In this document: in pieces, positions 16,381-24,164 of the stretch
Position numbering within the stretch: the stretch's first letter is position 1
Layout of the letters: every line of letters begins with the position of its first letter
NCBI GenBank assembly: GCA_024226315.1
Contig: JAAELT010000180.1
Location: 1-49,701 of the forward strand
Length of the DNA: 49,701 nucleotides
Reading direction: 5' to 3'
DNA from: a bacterium
Lineage (GTDB): Bacteria > Acidobacteriota > Thermoanaerobaculia > Multivoradales > J023
Program-made: the position numbers and the translations under genes
Notes under the pieces: generated by a model
Seen by the model: only the letters and a program-made list of their open reading frames with translations
Databases searched by the model: none
Told to the model about the DNA's origin: nothing

Positions 16381-16590
16381 GGCCCTGGGCCCGGTCAGTC
16401 AACGGCACTCGTGGAGAGTCGTGGCCCCGGGCCAGAGCAATCAACGGCACTCGTGAAGTGCTCGGGCCCTGGGCCAGAGCGGTCAATGGCACTCGTGAGG
16501 TACTGTGGCCCTGGGCCAAAGCACTTCGCGGCGGCCGTGGAGTGTCGGGGCCCCGGACTTGAGCAGTGGACGGCGTTGGCTCAAGCGGAA
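16381..16590. repeat. 42-bp minisatellite, five units
   Basis: Five units start at 16381, 16423, 16465, 16507 and 16549, an exact 42-bp period. Each begins with the near-palindrome GGCCCTGGGCC and the first three contain CGGCACTCGTG or a one-base variant. Units four and five are diverged. The period is a multiple of three and both strands stay open, but there is no ribosome site and no similarity to a protein. It fills the space between two convergent genes; 16148-16380 holds nothing else recognisable. Confidence 0.8.
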
Positions 16591-17417
16591 CGACGCTGAT
16601 CGAAGATCCGCCGGATGGGGGCAATCAGCCGGGTAGCGACGCCGGGGCTCGCCTTGGAGCCCGGGCCGGCGGCCGCGCGTTCGGCCTTCTTCACTTCCAG
16701 GTAGGTCTTGCCCGGATGGCGGCGAGACGGCCGTACCAGCTCCGCCCGGTCTTCTCGGCCGGCGAGGCGGTAGAGGCCTTCGAACCAGCCGGCGATGAGG
16801 ACGAAGACACGGTTGAATTCGGCGAGCGCGAGCTTGCGTTCGCGGCGGGCGAGATCGGCGTTCTTGATCGCGGCTACGACGTGGCGGGCCGTGGCGCGCA
16901 ATGCATCGGCCGCCTCGGCGACGGGCACGGCCCAGCGCGCGCGGGCGGCGTTCGTGACGGGAATTTTGGAGGAGGGGAGCGGGCGCTCCGGGTCGCGCAG
17001 ACGGGTGACGGCACGATCGGCCTGGGTGAGGATCGCCGTCGGGTCACGGGAGGTGTGGCCGCGCAGGCCGATGAAGTTCTTCGATCTGGCGGCGCCGAAA
17101 CGGCCGCGCAGAATCGAGCGCAGGTCGACCAGCTCGCGGTAGAGCAGGCCGACCTGCTCATCGCGGGTGACGATCACGGCGTGTCGGTCGGCCAGAGCGT
17201 CGTGGCGGGCCTCGTCGGCGTCGTGCAGGCGATGCCAGCGTCGTTCGAGCGCTCTGGCAGCGAGCTGTTGGAGATAGAGCAGGTCGGGCAGTGGCCGGCC
17301 GTCTTCGAGCTCGGGGGTGAGCAGCTTTGCCAGGGCGCGGGCGGTGGAGCGGGCGAAACGACGATTGGCGGAGAGCACTTCGTCGACGGATTTCTTGCGG
17401 TCGGTCACGGGGTCCAT
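16581..17417 (-). CDS. Uncharacterised helical protein, paralogue of the 17493 gene
   Basis: 278 residues, almost entirely helical, Arg/Ala/Leu-rich, with no signal peptide and no membrane segment. It shares an order of motifs with the upstream gene: an N-terminal LLYLQQLAARALE helix, LLYRELVDLRSILRGRFG, GLRGHTSRDPTAI, RLRDPERPLPSSKI, and the C-terminal FVLIAGWFEGLYRLAGREDR followed by a basic tail. I do not recognise the family. It sits 75 nt after the upstream gene, beyond a terminator-like hairpin, so it is expressed either by readthrough or from its own promoter. Confidence 0.65.
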   Translation of the reverse strand: MDPVTDRKKSVDEVLSANRRFARSTARALAKLLTPELEDGRPLPDLLYLQQLAARALERRWHRLHDADEARHDALADRHAVIVTRDEQVGLLYRELVDLRSILRGRFGAARSKNFIGLRGHTSRDPTAILTQADRAVTRLRDPERPLPSSKIPVTNAARARWAVPVAEAADALRATARHVVAAIKNADLARRERKLALAEFNRVFVLIAGWFEGLYRLAGREDRAELVRPSRRHPGKTYLEVKKAERAAAGPGSKASPGVATRLIAPIRRIFDQRRSA

Positions 17418-17451
17418 TGCGATCCCTCGGCGTGAGTGGGCGAGTGAGAAA

Positions 17452-17478
17452 GGGCCGGCGGGCGATGCCCGCCGGCCC
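17452..17478 (-). terminator. Terminator between the two 278-residue paralogues
   Basis: A perfect 12-bp G+C stem (17452-17463 with 17467-17478) with a 3-nt loop is followed on the minus strand by TTTCTC. It would stop or attenuate transcription coming from the 17493 gene before the 16581 gene. Confidence 0.75.
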
Positions 17479-17492
17479 CGTGCGAAGGACAG

Positions 17493-18329
17493 TCAGCTGA
17501 CGACCAGCGTCGGGCCAGTAGGTTCCTCAGAAGTGGCGCCCTCGTCGCCGTTCGTCGGCACGTCGGCCGCTGTAGCTTCGGCCTCCTCGTCACCGTTGCC
17601 GCCCGCGTTGCGGCGTCGTCGCCGCTTGGGGCGGATCTTGGCGGCCAGGTCGTCGAGCCCCGCCAGCCCGTAGAGCGACGCCAGGCACCCCGCCGTGAAG
17701 CGGATGGTGCGACGGAAGTTCTCCACCGCTCCCACTTTGATGAAGCGGCTGTTGTCGGAGTCCTTGCGCTCGTCCTCGAGCGCCGCCACCGTGCCGTCGA
17801 GCCGGTTGACCTTGCCACCCAGGTCCGTGGCCAGCTCCTGCCGCTCGGACAGCGCCCAGCCCCGCAGCCTTGGAGCGGGGAACGAGTACTCCGGATCGTC
17901 CAGCCGGCGCCGGACCCGTTTGCCGACCGTGACCATCAGCCGTGGGTCGCGGGGCAGCGTGTCGACTTGGCCGAAGAGCTCGAGACGCGCCTCCTTGCCG
18001 TAGACGCCCTGGGAGGCGTCCTGGATGGCGCTGAGCACGTCATAGACCTCGTCGGCTTCGGCAATGCGCTCCAATAGGTGCTTGCGGTCCTCGTCGAGGT
18101 CCTCGACCAGGGCTTCGTCATAGGTCTCGACCTGCGCCAGCTCGGTCTCGACCAGCCAGACCAGACCGAGCTGCAGCGCCATGAAGTCCGGCGGGCTCTG
18201 GCCCTCCGGCGTGACGACGCGCTGACTGAGAGTTTCGGTGACCAGTGGGGAGTTGGATCGTCCCGAGCCGGCCACCGACGCCGCCTCTTTCTTGAGGCGG
18301 TTCAGGATGATGGATAGTTCTGCAGGCAT
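17493..18329 (-). CDS. Uncharacterised helical protein with basic/acidic tail, paralogue of the 16581 gene
   Basis: 278 residues from ATG 18329 (MPAELSIILNRLKKEAASVA), chosen over an upstream GTG/ATG extension because GGGAG lies about 10 nt before it. It is helical, with motifs parallel to its downstream paralogue: LVWLVETELAQVETYDEAL, VLSAIQDASQGVYGKEARLE, LFGQVDTLPRDPRL, RLDDPEYSFPAPRL, and TAGCLASLYGLAGLDDLAAK. A basic patch RPKRRRRR precedes a low-complexity acidic C-terminus. Its domain is unknown. It is transcribed from a sigma-70-like promoter about 300 nt upstream through a structured leader. Confidence 0.66.
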   Translation of the reverse strand: MPAELSIILNRLKKEAASVAGSGRSNSPLVTETLSQRVVTPEGQSPPDFMALQLGLVWLVETELAQVETYDEALVEDLDEDRKHLLERIAEADEVYDVLSAIQDASQGVYGKEARLELFGQVDTLPRDPRLMVTVGKRVRRRLDDPEYSFPAPRLRGWALSERQELATDLGGKVNRLDGTVAALEDERKDSDNSRFIKVGAVENFRRTIRFTAGCLASLYGLAGLDDLAAKIRPKRRRRRNAGGNGDEEAEATAADVPTNGDEGATSEEPTGPTLVVS

Positions 18330-18442
18330 GTTTGTTATCTCCCGCGGACCGGGCGCGCTATGGACACCGCGGTCCGTCATCGTTTAGGGTGTTTGAGTCT
18401 TCGACATTCCGTGCGCAACGGGCGAGGACGGGCGGGGTTCGC

Positions 18443-18464
18443 CGCGGGGGTCGCACCCCCCGCG
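18443..18464 (-). promoter_or_regulatory. GC hairpin in the 5' leader
   Basis: An 8-bp all-G/C stem (18443-18450 with 18457-18464) closes a 6-nt loop. It lies between the tiny leader ORF and the coding region of the 17493 gene, where an attenuation structure would be expected, but no U-tract follows. Confidence 0.4.
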
Positions 18465-18493
18465 ATTCCGCGGATCCCGCCGACCATCCCCCG

Positions 18494-18520
18494 TCAGCTC
18501 ATCCTGAGCCGCGATTTCAT
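18494..18520 (-). CDS. Candidate leader peptide MKSRLRMS
   Basis: A nine-codon ORF (eight residues, then TGA) starts at ATG 18520. The preceding AAAGGAGGT (18527-18535) is a full-consensus Shine-Dalgarno sequence with 6 nt spacing, stronger than that of any neighbouring gene. It lies inside the leader of the 17493 gene and ends 30 nt before a stable hairpin. The arrangement is that of a translated leader. The peptide is Arg-rich for its length (2 of 8), but no clear codon run is present. Confidence 0.4.
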   Translation of the reverse strand: MKSRLRMS

Positions 18521-18635
18521 CGCCGCACCTCCTTTCTTGCCGGGAAGGCACCGAGCAGGCGCACTTTTCCCATGATGTCGTGCCGTCGCGATCCACCCGA
18601 TCGCCGTCGGTCTCTAAGTGCTTAACTCGCCGGTT

Positions 18636-18664
18636 ATCGTATATCAGAGGTTTCTACGAGTCAA
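18636..18664 (-). promoter_or_regulatory. Sigma-70-type promoter for the 278-residue paralogue operon
   Basis: On the minus strand, TTGACT (18664-18659) and TACGAT (18641-18636) are 17 nt apart. Both hexamers are close to consensus in an unusually A/T-rich spot. The predicted start near 18629 gives a leader of about 300 nt. Confidence 0.65.
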
Positions 18665-18808
18665 GGCAAGTTCCGGAATGTGCGTAGATTTGTTGTAACG
18701 AAGCCGGTTTGGTGATACTTTGTCTGACGAATAGGGCGCCTGGCGGGCGCTTGGAGGAACCCACGGAGCCGGGCTGACCATGCTTCACTGATAAAGACAA
18801 AACATCCG

Positions 18809-19249
18809 ATGCGCCATCCGAGCACCAAGCTTCGCCCCTACCACCTCCGCCACCTCGGTGGTGCCCTGCTCCAACTGCGATCCGCCGCCGGCCTCACTCA
18901 GGCCCAGCTCTGCGCCCGCGCCGGCTGGAAGACGCCTCAGCTCTCGCGCTGGGAGAACGACCACGACCGGCCGACCTTCGAGAGCCTGCTGAAGTTCCTG
19001 AACGCCGTCGGAGCCAACCTCATCGATCTCGAGCGCGCCCTGCTCGACGAGGAGAGCCAGGCCCGCAAGGCGTTTGTCGCCAAGGCCCTGCGCCAGATCT
19101 GCGCCGATTCTCGGAAACACATCGCGTCGAGCTCGGGACTGCTCCTGGCGGTCGAAGAGATCATGTGCCGCAGCCCCAGGCACCTCGAGCGCTGGCACCA
19201 CTTTCTGGGCGAGAAGATCGCGGAGGAAGAGGAGACGCTCGACGTTTGA
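18809..19249 (+). CDS. XRE-family helix-turn-helix regulator
   Basis: 146 residues. The N-terminal HTH_3-type domain reads LGGALLQLRSAAGLTQAQLC, ARAGWKTPQLSRWENDHDRP, TFESLLKFLNAVGANLIDLE (residues about 15-75). A helical C-terminal domain of unknown role follows. The upstream codons contain stops, so ATG 18809 is the start, with no clear Shine-Dalgarno sequence. It lies 50 nt upstream of the nucleotidyltransferase/HEPN pair and may regulate it. Confidence 0.85.
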   Translation: MRHPSTKLRPYHLRHLGGALLQLRSAAGLTQAQLCARAGWKTPQLSRWENDHDRPTFESLLKFLNAVGANLIDLERALLDEESQARKAFVAKALRQICADSRKHIASSSGLLLAVEEIMCRSPRHLERWHHFLGEKIAEEEETLDV

Positions 19250-19299
19250 TGGCGCCCTCGGCGACGGACGCGTTTCGGCCCTGTGCTAATCTGACTTCG

Positions 19300-19737
19300 A
19301 TGAGCGAAAGAGAGAGCCGTCTCGAGACGATCGCTGCAACTGTGCGCCCTATTGCCCAGGCCGAGCGTCGGATCCTGGGCCTCTACCTCTTCGGATCCCT
19401 GGTCGACGGCACGGCCACGCCCGAGTCCGACATCGACCTCGGCGTCCTTTTCGACGGCGCCACGTCACTGGCGGACCGGGTCCGGCTGGAGGTCCGGCTC
19501 TCCGACGCCCTGGGCGCAAACGTCGATCTTGTCGATGTCGGCACCTGCGAAGCCTTCCTGGCCTTCGCGATCATCAGCGGCGAGCGACTCTACTGTTCCG
19601 ATCCTGACCGCTGCGACGAGTTCGACCTCTACGTCATGCGCCGTGCGGGAGACCTGGAGCCCTTCGAGCGAGAGAGACGGCGGATGCTGCTTGCTCTGGA
19701 GCCCGTGGCCACAGCTCGAGGAGCGAGGAGCGCTTGA
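19300..19737 (+). CDS. mntA: MntA-type nucleotidyltransferase antitoxin
   Basis: 145 residues from ATG 19300. The minimal nucleotidyltransferase signature GSLVDGTATPESDID (residues about 34-48) fits GSX10DXD exactly. In known MntA/HepT systems this enzyme adds AMP residues to the HEPN partner near its catalytic motif and so silences it. The next gene is the expected HEPN partner and overlaps by 4 nt. A TGnTAATCT-like element ends a few nt before the ATG, so a near-leaderless transcript is possible. Confidence 0.85.
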   Translation: MSERESRLETIAATVRPIAQAERRILGLYLFGSLVDGTATPESDIDLGVLFDGATSLADRVRLEVRLSDALGANVDLVDVGTCEAFLAFAIISGERLYCSDPDRCDEFDLYVMRRAGDLEPFERERRRMLLALEPVATARGARSA

Positions 19738-20198
19738 CCAGAAGCTCGATTCGTATGGCGGTTGTCACCGCCAAGCTCGACGTCATCCGCCGGATGCTCG
19801 CCGGCATCTCGACGCTGCCACTCTCTTCCGAAAGCGAGTTTCTCGCGGACCCGCGGATGGTGGCCGCCGGCGAATCGTTTCTACGTCGGGCTCTCGAAGC
19901 CCTTTTCGATCTCGGCCGGCACATCCTGGCCAAGGGTTTCGGCATTCCCACCTCCGACTACAAGGCGATCGTTCGAAGCCTCCTACAACAAGGCGTGGTC
20001 GAGGTGGTCCTCGCCAATCGAATGACCGACATGGCCGGTTACCGCAATCGCATGGTGCATTTCTACGACGAGGTCACCGCCGAAGAGCTCTACGAAATCC
20101 TGACGGAGCACCTCGGCGACGTCGAAGCGGCCGTGGCAGCGATACAGGTGTGGATGGCGGAGAACCCGGAGATGGTTGACGAAGCCTGGGATGGCTAG
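19734..20198 (+). CDS. hepT: HepT-type HEPN toxin ribonuclease (DUF86 family)
   Basis: 154 residues from TTG 19734, which overlaps the mntA stop in TTGA and follows GAGGAGCGAGGAG; the alternative ATG at 19755 has no ribosome site. The helical HEPN domain carries the RX4H catalytic motif in YRNRMVHFYDEV (R110/H115 region), with the usual aromatic residues after the His that receive AMP from MntA. HepT toxins cleave RNA. The product should be active only when not modified by the partner. The reading frame is complete. Confidence 0.85.
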   Translation: MTRSSIRMAVVTAKLDVIRRMLAGISTLPLSSESEFLADPRMVAAGESFLRRALEALFDLGRHILAKGFGIPTSDYKAIVRSLLQQGVVEVVLANRMTDMAGYRNRMVHFYDEVTAEELYEILTEHLGDVEAAVAAIQVWMAENPEMVDEAWDG

Positions 20199-20243
20199 GA
20201 GCTGCGCCGCGAGAGCCTCCCCTCCGAATCGAACAGAGAGAAA

Positions 20244-20269
20244 AGGCCGGGGCCTGACGGCCCCGGCCT
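20244..20269 (-). terminator. Terminator of the PLD/lamin-tail gene
   Basis: A perfect 11-bp stem (20244-20254 with 20259-20269) with a TGAC/GTCA loop is followed on the minus strand by TTTTCTCTCTG. It lies between convergent hepT and the phospholipase-D-like gene and may work in both directions. Confidence 0.85.
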
Positions 20270-20294
20270 CCCGCTGGCAAGCCCGCTTCCGAGA

Positions 20295-23200
20295 TCAGGG
20301 AAGCCCACCCCCCGCCTGGTAGTACCGGGCCCGGAACTCCTGCATGAACTGATCCGCGATGTTGGCGTCGTGGATGATCAGCAGGTTCTCGTCGTTGATG
20401 TCGTTGCCGTTGGCGCTCCAGTTGGTCGAGCCGGTGATGACGGCGGGGTTGGAGGTGGTGTGGCCGTCGATGATCATGTACTTGTGATGGAGGATCTCGT
20501 CCTCGTCGTCTTTGACGGCCGGGGCGGGGTTGGCCCAGCGGGTGTTGGGGTTGTTCTCGGAGGAGTTCGAGGCGGTGCGGCCGGTCATGTCGACCGCGGC
20601 CGACCACCACTGGTTCCAGCCCAGGGAGTCGAAGACGCCCTCGACCTCGAAGCCGGTGAGGGTGCCGGTCTGATCCTGGTAGGAGCCCTCGTACTTGTAC
20701 TTGAGCTCGTCCACCAGGCCCTGGTCGGACCAGGTGAAGGCGGCGAAGTGGGCGCTCTCGTCGGCGTCGTTCACCACGTACTGGGTGATCGCCGGCACGG
20801 CCTCGTCGCCGGGTGAGAAGTAGATCTCCACGGTGCGGCCGCCGACGGTGGCGCTGTGGGCGGTGTTGTCTTCCTTGCGGCCGTGGAACTTGGCGACGTC
20901 GGGGTCGGGCACGTCGGTGGTCGAGCCCCACATCTCCTCGAACTCATCGGTATAGATGTCGGCCACCGCCACCGAGTACATCTCGATGCCGTGGTTGGTG
21001 TTGCCGCCGAGGATGCCGGTGGCGTAGTTCTCGTCCTCGCCGTAGAGGCCGTTCATGGTGAAGTTCCAGCTGCCGGTCCACACCCAGGTGCCGTCGAAGA
21101 TGCCGAACTTGTTGTGCATCTGCGGGCCGGGGGAGTAGTAGTCGGTGGGGTTCTTCTTCTCGCCGTAGGCCACCACGTAGCCGGTCTTGGTGCCGTTGCC
21201 GACGTTGAGCGTCTCGTAGGAGAGATCGGTGGGCACGGTGGGCAGGCCGGCGTCGCCGCGCTGGGTGGTGTCGACCAGGGCCATCACCGGCGAGTCGGCC
21301 AGCAGCACGATGTCGTCCGCGGTGCCGGGGGTGCCGTCGAGGCCGCGGATCAGGCGCTCCATGGTGATCACGAAGGTGTCGTAGTTGTGGCTCTCGCCCT
21401 CGTCGTAGTCCTTGGCGTCGGCGATCACCCGCACGGTGACGCCGGCATCGGCGGCGTCGAGCAGGGCGTCGATGATGCCCGGCAGGTTGAGCTCGTAGGT
21501 CGCCATGTCGATCGACGTCGTGGCGGCGTCGATGCGGGCGACGATCTTGTCCTCCAGGTTGACGTTGTGGTTGGCGTCCGAGCCCTGGCTGTAGGAGGTC
21601 AGCGCGCTCTTGTTGAAGTAGATGTTGATCGCGCCGGCTCCCGACTCGATGGAGTTGAGAGTCTCGGGCGCGCCCTCGTCGGTGAGGTGGTCGTGATCGT
21701 TGTCGATGAAGTCGTAGAGCGAGCCGGTGGAGTCCGCCGACTCGGCGCCGGGGTTGCCGGCCAGCCAGGTGGCGGGGATGGTGGGCCATTTGGCGTCGAA
21801 GTCGGCGGTGAAGGCCGCGGCCAGGATGGCGTTCTTGACGTAGAGCGTGTTCTCGTCGCTCTTGGTGTTGCCCGAGAGCGTCCAGTTTTGCGAGCCGATG
21901 ATCACCGTCTCGTCGTCGGCACACAAGGCCTTCATGTGCTCCTTGCCGGCCCAGTTCTCGACCTTCACCGGGATGCCGGCGGTGCGCAGGTCCTCGTGCA
22001 GGCTGTACTCGTTCTCGGCGCTCGAGGCGTCGATCACCATGCGCACGGTCACGTTGCGGTTGTTGTACGCGTCGAGGATGGCGTCCTTCACCAGCACCGA
22101 GGTGAAGTAGAAGATGCGCAGGTCGAGCGTCGACTGCGCCTCGTCGATGGCGCGCACGATGGCATTGGTCTCGGCGTCGTCGCTGGGACCGAAGTAGGAC
22201 TCGATCACCGAGCCGTCGGGCAGGGTGCCGAAGATGTGCTGGGTGTTGTCGCTCTTGGCCTCGTGGAAGGTGCCGGCGTACATCTCCTCGAACTCGGCCT
22301 TGTAGGCCGCCGCCAGGTCGACGTGGTCGATCAGGATCGACCAGTTGGAGTTGTACTCCACGTACAGGCCGGTGTCCGAGACGTTGCCCGAGCCGGTCCA
22401 CACCAGCTGGTCGTCGATGACGAAGAACTTGTTGTGCATGATGTCGTCGTCGTCGTCGACCACCACCGAGCCGACCGGCAGGGCGTTGATCAGGGTCTCT
22501 GAGTCGCGGTAGGGGTACCAGCCGGAGCCGCCGGTGTCCATCACTCCGCGCACGGTGACGCCGCGCGCGTCGGCCGCCACCAGGGCGTCGATGACGTCCT
22601 GCGAGCCGCCGACGCCGTAGAGTGCGAATTCGATGGTCGTGGCGGCCGCGTCGAGCTCCGCGATCAGCGCCTGTGCCGTAGCGCTCGGGCCGGTGGCGCC
22701 GGGGATCACGGTGCCGACGTGGTCGGAGAAGTAGACGTCGAACCAGTCGCTCGAGTAGGAGGGCGGAACCAGACCGGCGCGCGGCGTGCCGAAGCCGGCG
22801 GAGTAGGTGCTCGAGGCGTCGGTCCAGCTGGCCGAGGCGGTGCCGGCGGCCGAGGGCACCACGCGGTGCATGGCGGCCTTGGCCGAGTTGTCGCCGGCGT
22901 ACCAGGCATCGACGACGTCGACCAGGGCGCCGAGGTCGTCGCGCAGCTCCAGCACCTCACCGCCGTTCTCGAGCGCGCCGGTGTAGATGAGGTCGGCGGC
23001 GACCTCGGAGACGGAGGTGTCGTCGGTGCGCTCCAGCAGGTAGTAGCCGCCCGCGGGTATGGAGCCGGAGAGGTTGATCGACGGCGTGCCGTCAGTAGCG
23101 GCGAGCGTCCAGCTGGTGAGCGAGACGGTGGAGTTGGTGGGGTTGTGGAGCTCGATCCACTCGTCGTTGGAGCTGCCGGTCGTGCCCATCCAGGCGAGCT

Positions 23201-23750
23201 CGGTGATGGTGACGCCGTAATTGGACTCGCGCGGCGTGCCGTAGCCGCCGGTGTAGGGCATGGCGCCGTCTTCCCAGTTCAGCGAATCGGTGCCAGCCAC
23301 TAGGCTGTCGACCCGGCTCATGGCTGCTTTGGAAGTGTTGTCGCCGCCGTGCCAGGCGTCGACGGTGTCGATCAATGCGCCGAGGTCGTCGCGCAACTCC
23401 AGCACCTCGCCGCCGTTCTCCATGGCGCCGGTGTAGATCAGATCGGCGGCGATGCCCGGCACCGAGGTGTCGTCGGTGCGCTCGAGCAGGAAGTAGCCCT
23501 GGGGCGAGACCGAGCCGGAAAGGCTGATCGAGGGTGTGCCGTCGGTGGCCTGGAGCGTCCAGTCGGTGAGGTCGACCGACGAGACGGTCGTATTGTGGAG
23601 CTCGATCCACTCGTCGGAGGAACTGCCGGTGGTGCCCATCCAGGCGAGCTCGCTCACCACCACCTGGGCGGAGGCCGGGGCGGCGGCGAGGAGGGCGGCG
23701 AAAAGGGCGACGACGAGGGTAGTCGAGAGGCGCGAGGTCCTGGACTTCAT
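20295..23750 (-). CDS. Secreted protein with two lamin-tail domains and four HKD phospholipase-D motifs
   Basis: 1151 residues from ATG 23750 (AAAGGAG upstream). A signal peptide ends in AAAPASAQ. Two lamin-tail domains follow (ELAWMGTTGSSSDEWIELHN near residue 33 and a closely similar copy near 165). Four HKD motifs follow at about residues 437 (HNKFFVIDD...GSGN), 603 (HMKALCADD...GSQN), 877 (HNKFGIFDG...GSWN) and 1086 (HHKYMIIDG...GSTN). Two HKD motifs make one PLD active site, so the chain could hold two complete catalytic units. PLD-family enzymes cut phosphodiesters in lipids or nucleic acids. Secretion plus lamin-tail domains, which are common in extracellular nucleases, favours a role outside the cell. 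Substrate unknown. Confidence 0.9.
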   Translation of the reverse strand: MKSRTSRLSTTLVVALFAALLAAAPASAQVVVSELAWMGTTGSSSDEWIELHNTTVSSVDLTDWTLQATDGTPSISLSGSVSPQGYFLLERTDDTSVPGIAADLIYTGAMENGGEVLELRDDLGALIDTVDAWHGGDNTSKAAMSRVDSLVAGTDSLNWEDGAMPYTGGYGTPRESNYGVTITELAWMGTTGSSNDEWIELHNPTNSTVSLTSWTLAATDGTPSINLSGSIPAGGYYLLERTDDTSVSEVAADLIYTGALENGGEVLELRDDLGALVDVVDAWYAGDNSAKAAMHRVVPSAAGTASASWTDASSTYSAGFGTPRAGLVPPSYSSDWFDVYFSDHVGTVIPGATGPSATAQALIAELDAAATTIEFALYGVGGSQDVIDALVAADARGVTVRGVMDTGGSGWYPYRDSETLINALPVGSVVVDDDDDIMHNKFFVIDDQLVWTGSGNVSDTGLYVEYNSNWSILIDHVDLAAAYKAEFEEMYAGTFHEAKSDNTQHIFGTLPDGSVIESYFGPSDDAETNAIVRAIDEAQSTLDLRIFYFTSVLVKDAILDAYNNRNVTVRMVIDASSAENEYSLHEDLRTAGIPVKVENWAGKEHMKALCADDETVIIGSQNWTLSGNTKSDENTLYVKNAILAAAFTADFDAKWPTIPATWLAGNPGAESADSTGSLYDFIDNDHDHLTDEGAPETLNSIESGAGAINIYFNKSALTSYSQGSDANHNVNLEDKIVARIDAATTSIDMATYELNLPGIIDALLDAADAGVTVRVIADAKDYDEGESHNYDTFVITMERLIRGLDGTPGTADDIVLLADSPVMALVDTTQRGDAGLPTVPTDLSYETLNVGNGTKTGYVVAYGEKKNPTDYYSPGPQMHNKFGIFDGTWVWTGSWNFTMNGLYGEDENYATGILGGNTNHGIEMYSVAVADIYTDEFEEMWGSTTDVPDPDVAKFHGRKEDNTAHSATVGGRTVEIYFSPGDEAVPAITQYVVNDADESAHFAAFTWSDQGLVDELKYKYEGSYQDQTGTLTGFEVEGVFDSLGWNQWWSAAVDMTGRTASNSSENNPNTRWANPAPAVKDDEDEILHHKYMIIDGHTTSNPAVITGSTNWSANGNDINDENLLIIHDANIADQFMQEFRARYYQAGGGLP

Positions 23751-23987
23751 TTCGAGCTCCTTTGGGGAGGCGGGCGACGAGTCGCGGTCAATTGGCCGCT
23801 CGAGCCTGGCGGAGCCTGCGCGGCGCTTGGGGAATGTCAGGTGAGACTTCAACCGATACTTCAAGAGTCGTGCCAGGCGTGAGGCCGGGGGAGGTCCGGC
23901 CTCACCTCTCGAGAATCTCTCCTAGTCAGTGAATGCGCGCATTATCCGGAGGCTACGGTCCCGGGTTGCCCGCCGGGCGAGCTCGGC

Positions 23988-24028
23988 GTTCTCAGAGTTG
24001 AGACCGGCGCAGTCTCAACTCTAAGAAC
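23988..24028. repeat. Long inverted repeat between divergent genes
   Basis: GTTCTCAGAGTTGAGAC at 23988-24004 pairs with 24012-24028: 11 bp perfect, one mismatch, then 5 bp, with a 7-nt loop. It lies in the 414-nt gap between the PLD gene and the first FGE-like gene. It has no U-tract, so it may be an operator or an interspersed element. The rest of 23751-24164 shows only the promoter-like element described separately. Confidence 0.6.
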
Positions 24029-24065
24029 GGCCGGCGGGAGAAACGGCGAGTCAAGCGCTGTCGCG

Positions 24066-24095
24066 CTGGCCCTTGCGCTGTTCCCCGGCCATAAT
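24066..24095 (+). promoter_or_regulatory. Promoter-like element upstream of the first FGE-like gene
   Basis: CTGGCCC (24066-24072), 17 nt, then CATAAT (24090-24095). The same pair with 18-nt spacing occurs before the second FGE-like gene. The -10-like box is good; the upstream box does not match the sigma-70 consensus. Confidence 0.4.
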
Positions 24096-24164
24096 GCGGA
24101 CAGATGATCAGGGATCGCTGCCGGTCGTTCACTGTCGGCCCGAGGCCGACAAGGAGGAGTGTCC

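Noticed and set aside
16369..16599. 76-codon ORF with 14-residue repeats
   Set aside because: Open only because the 42-bp minisatellite is a multiple of three; no ribosome site, and the opposite strand is also open.
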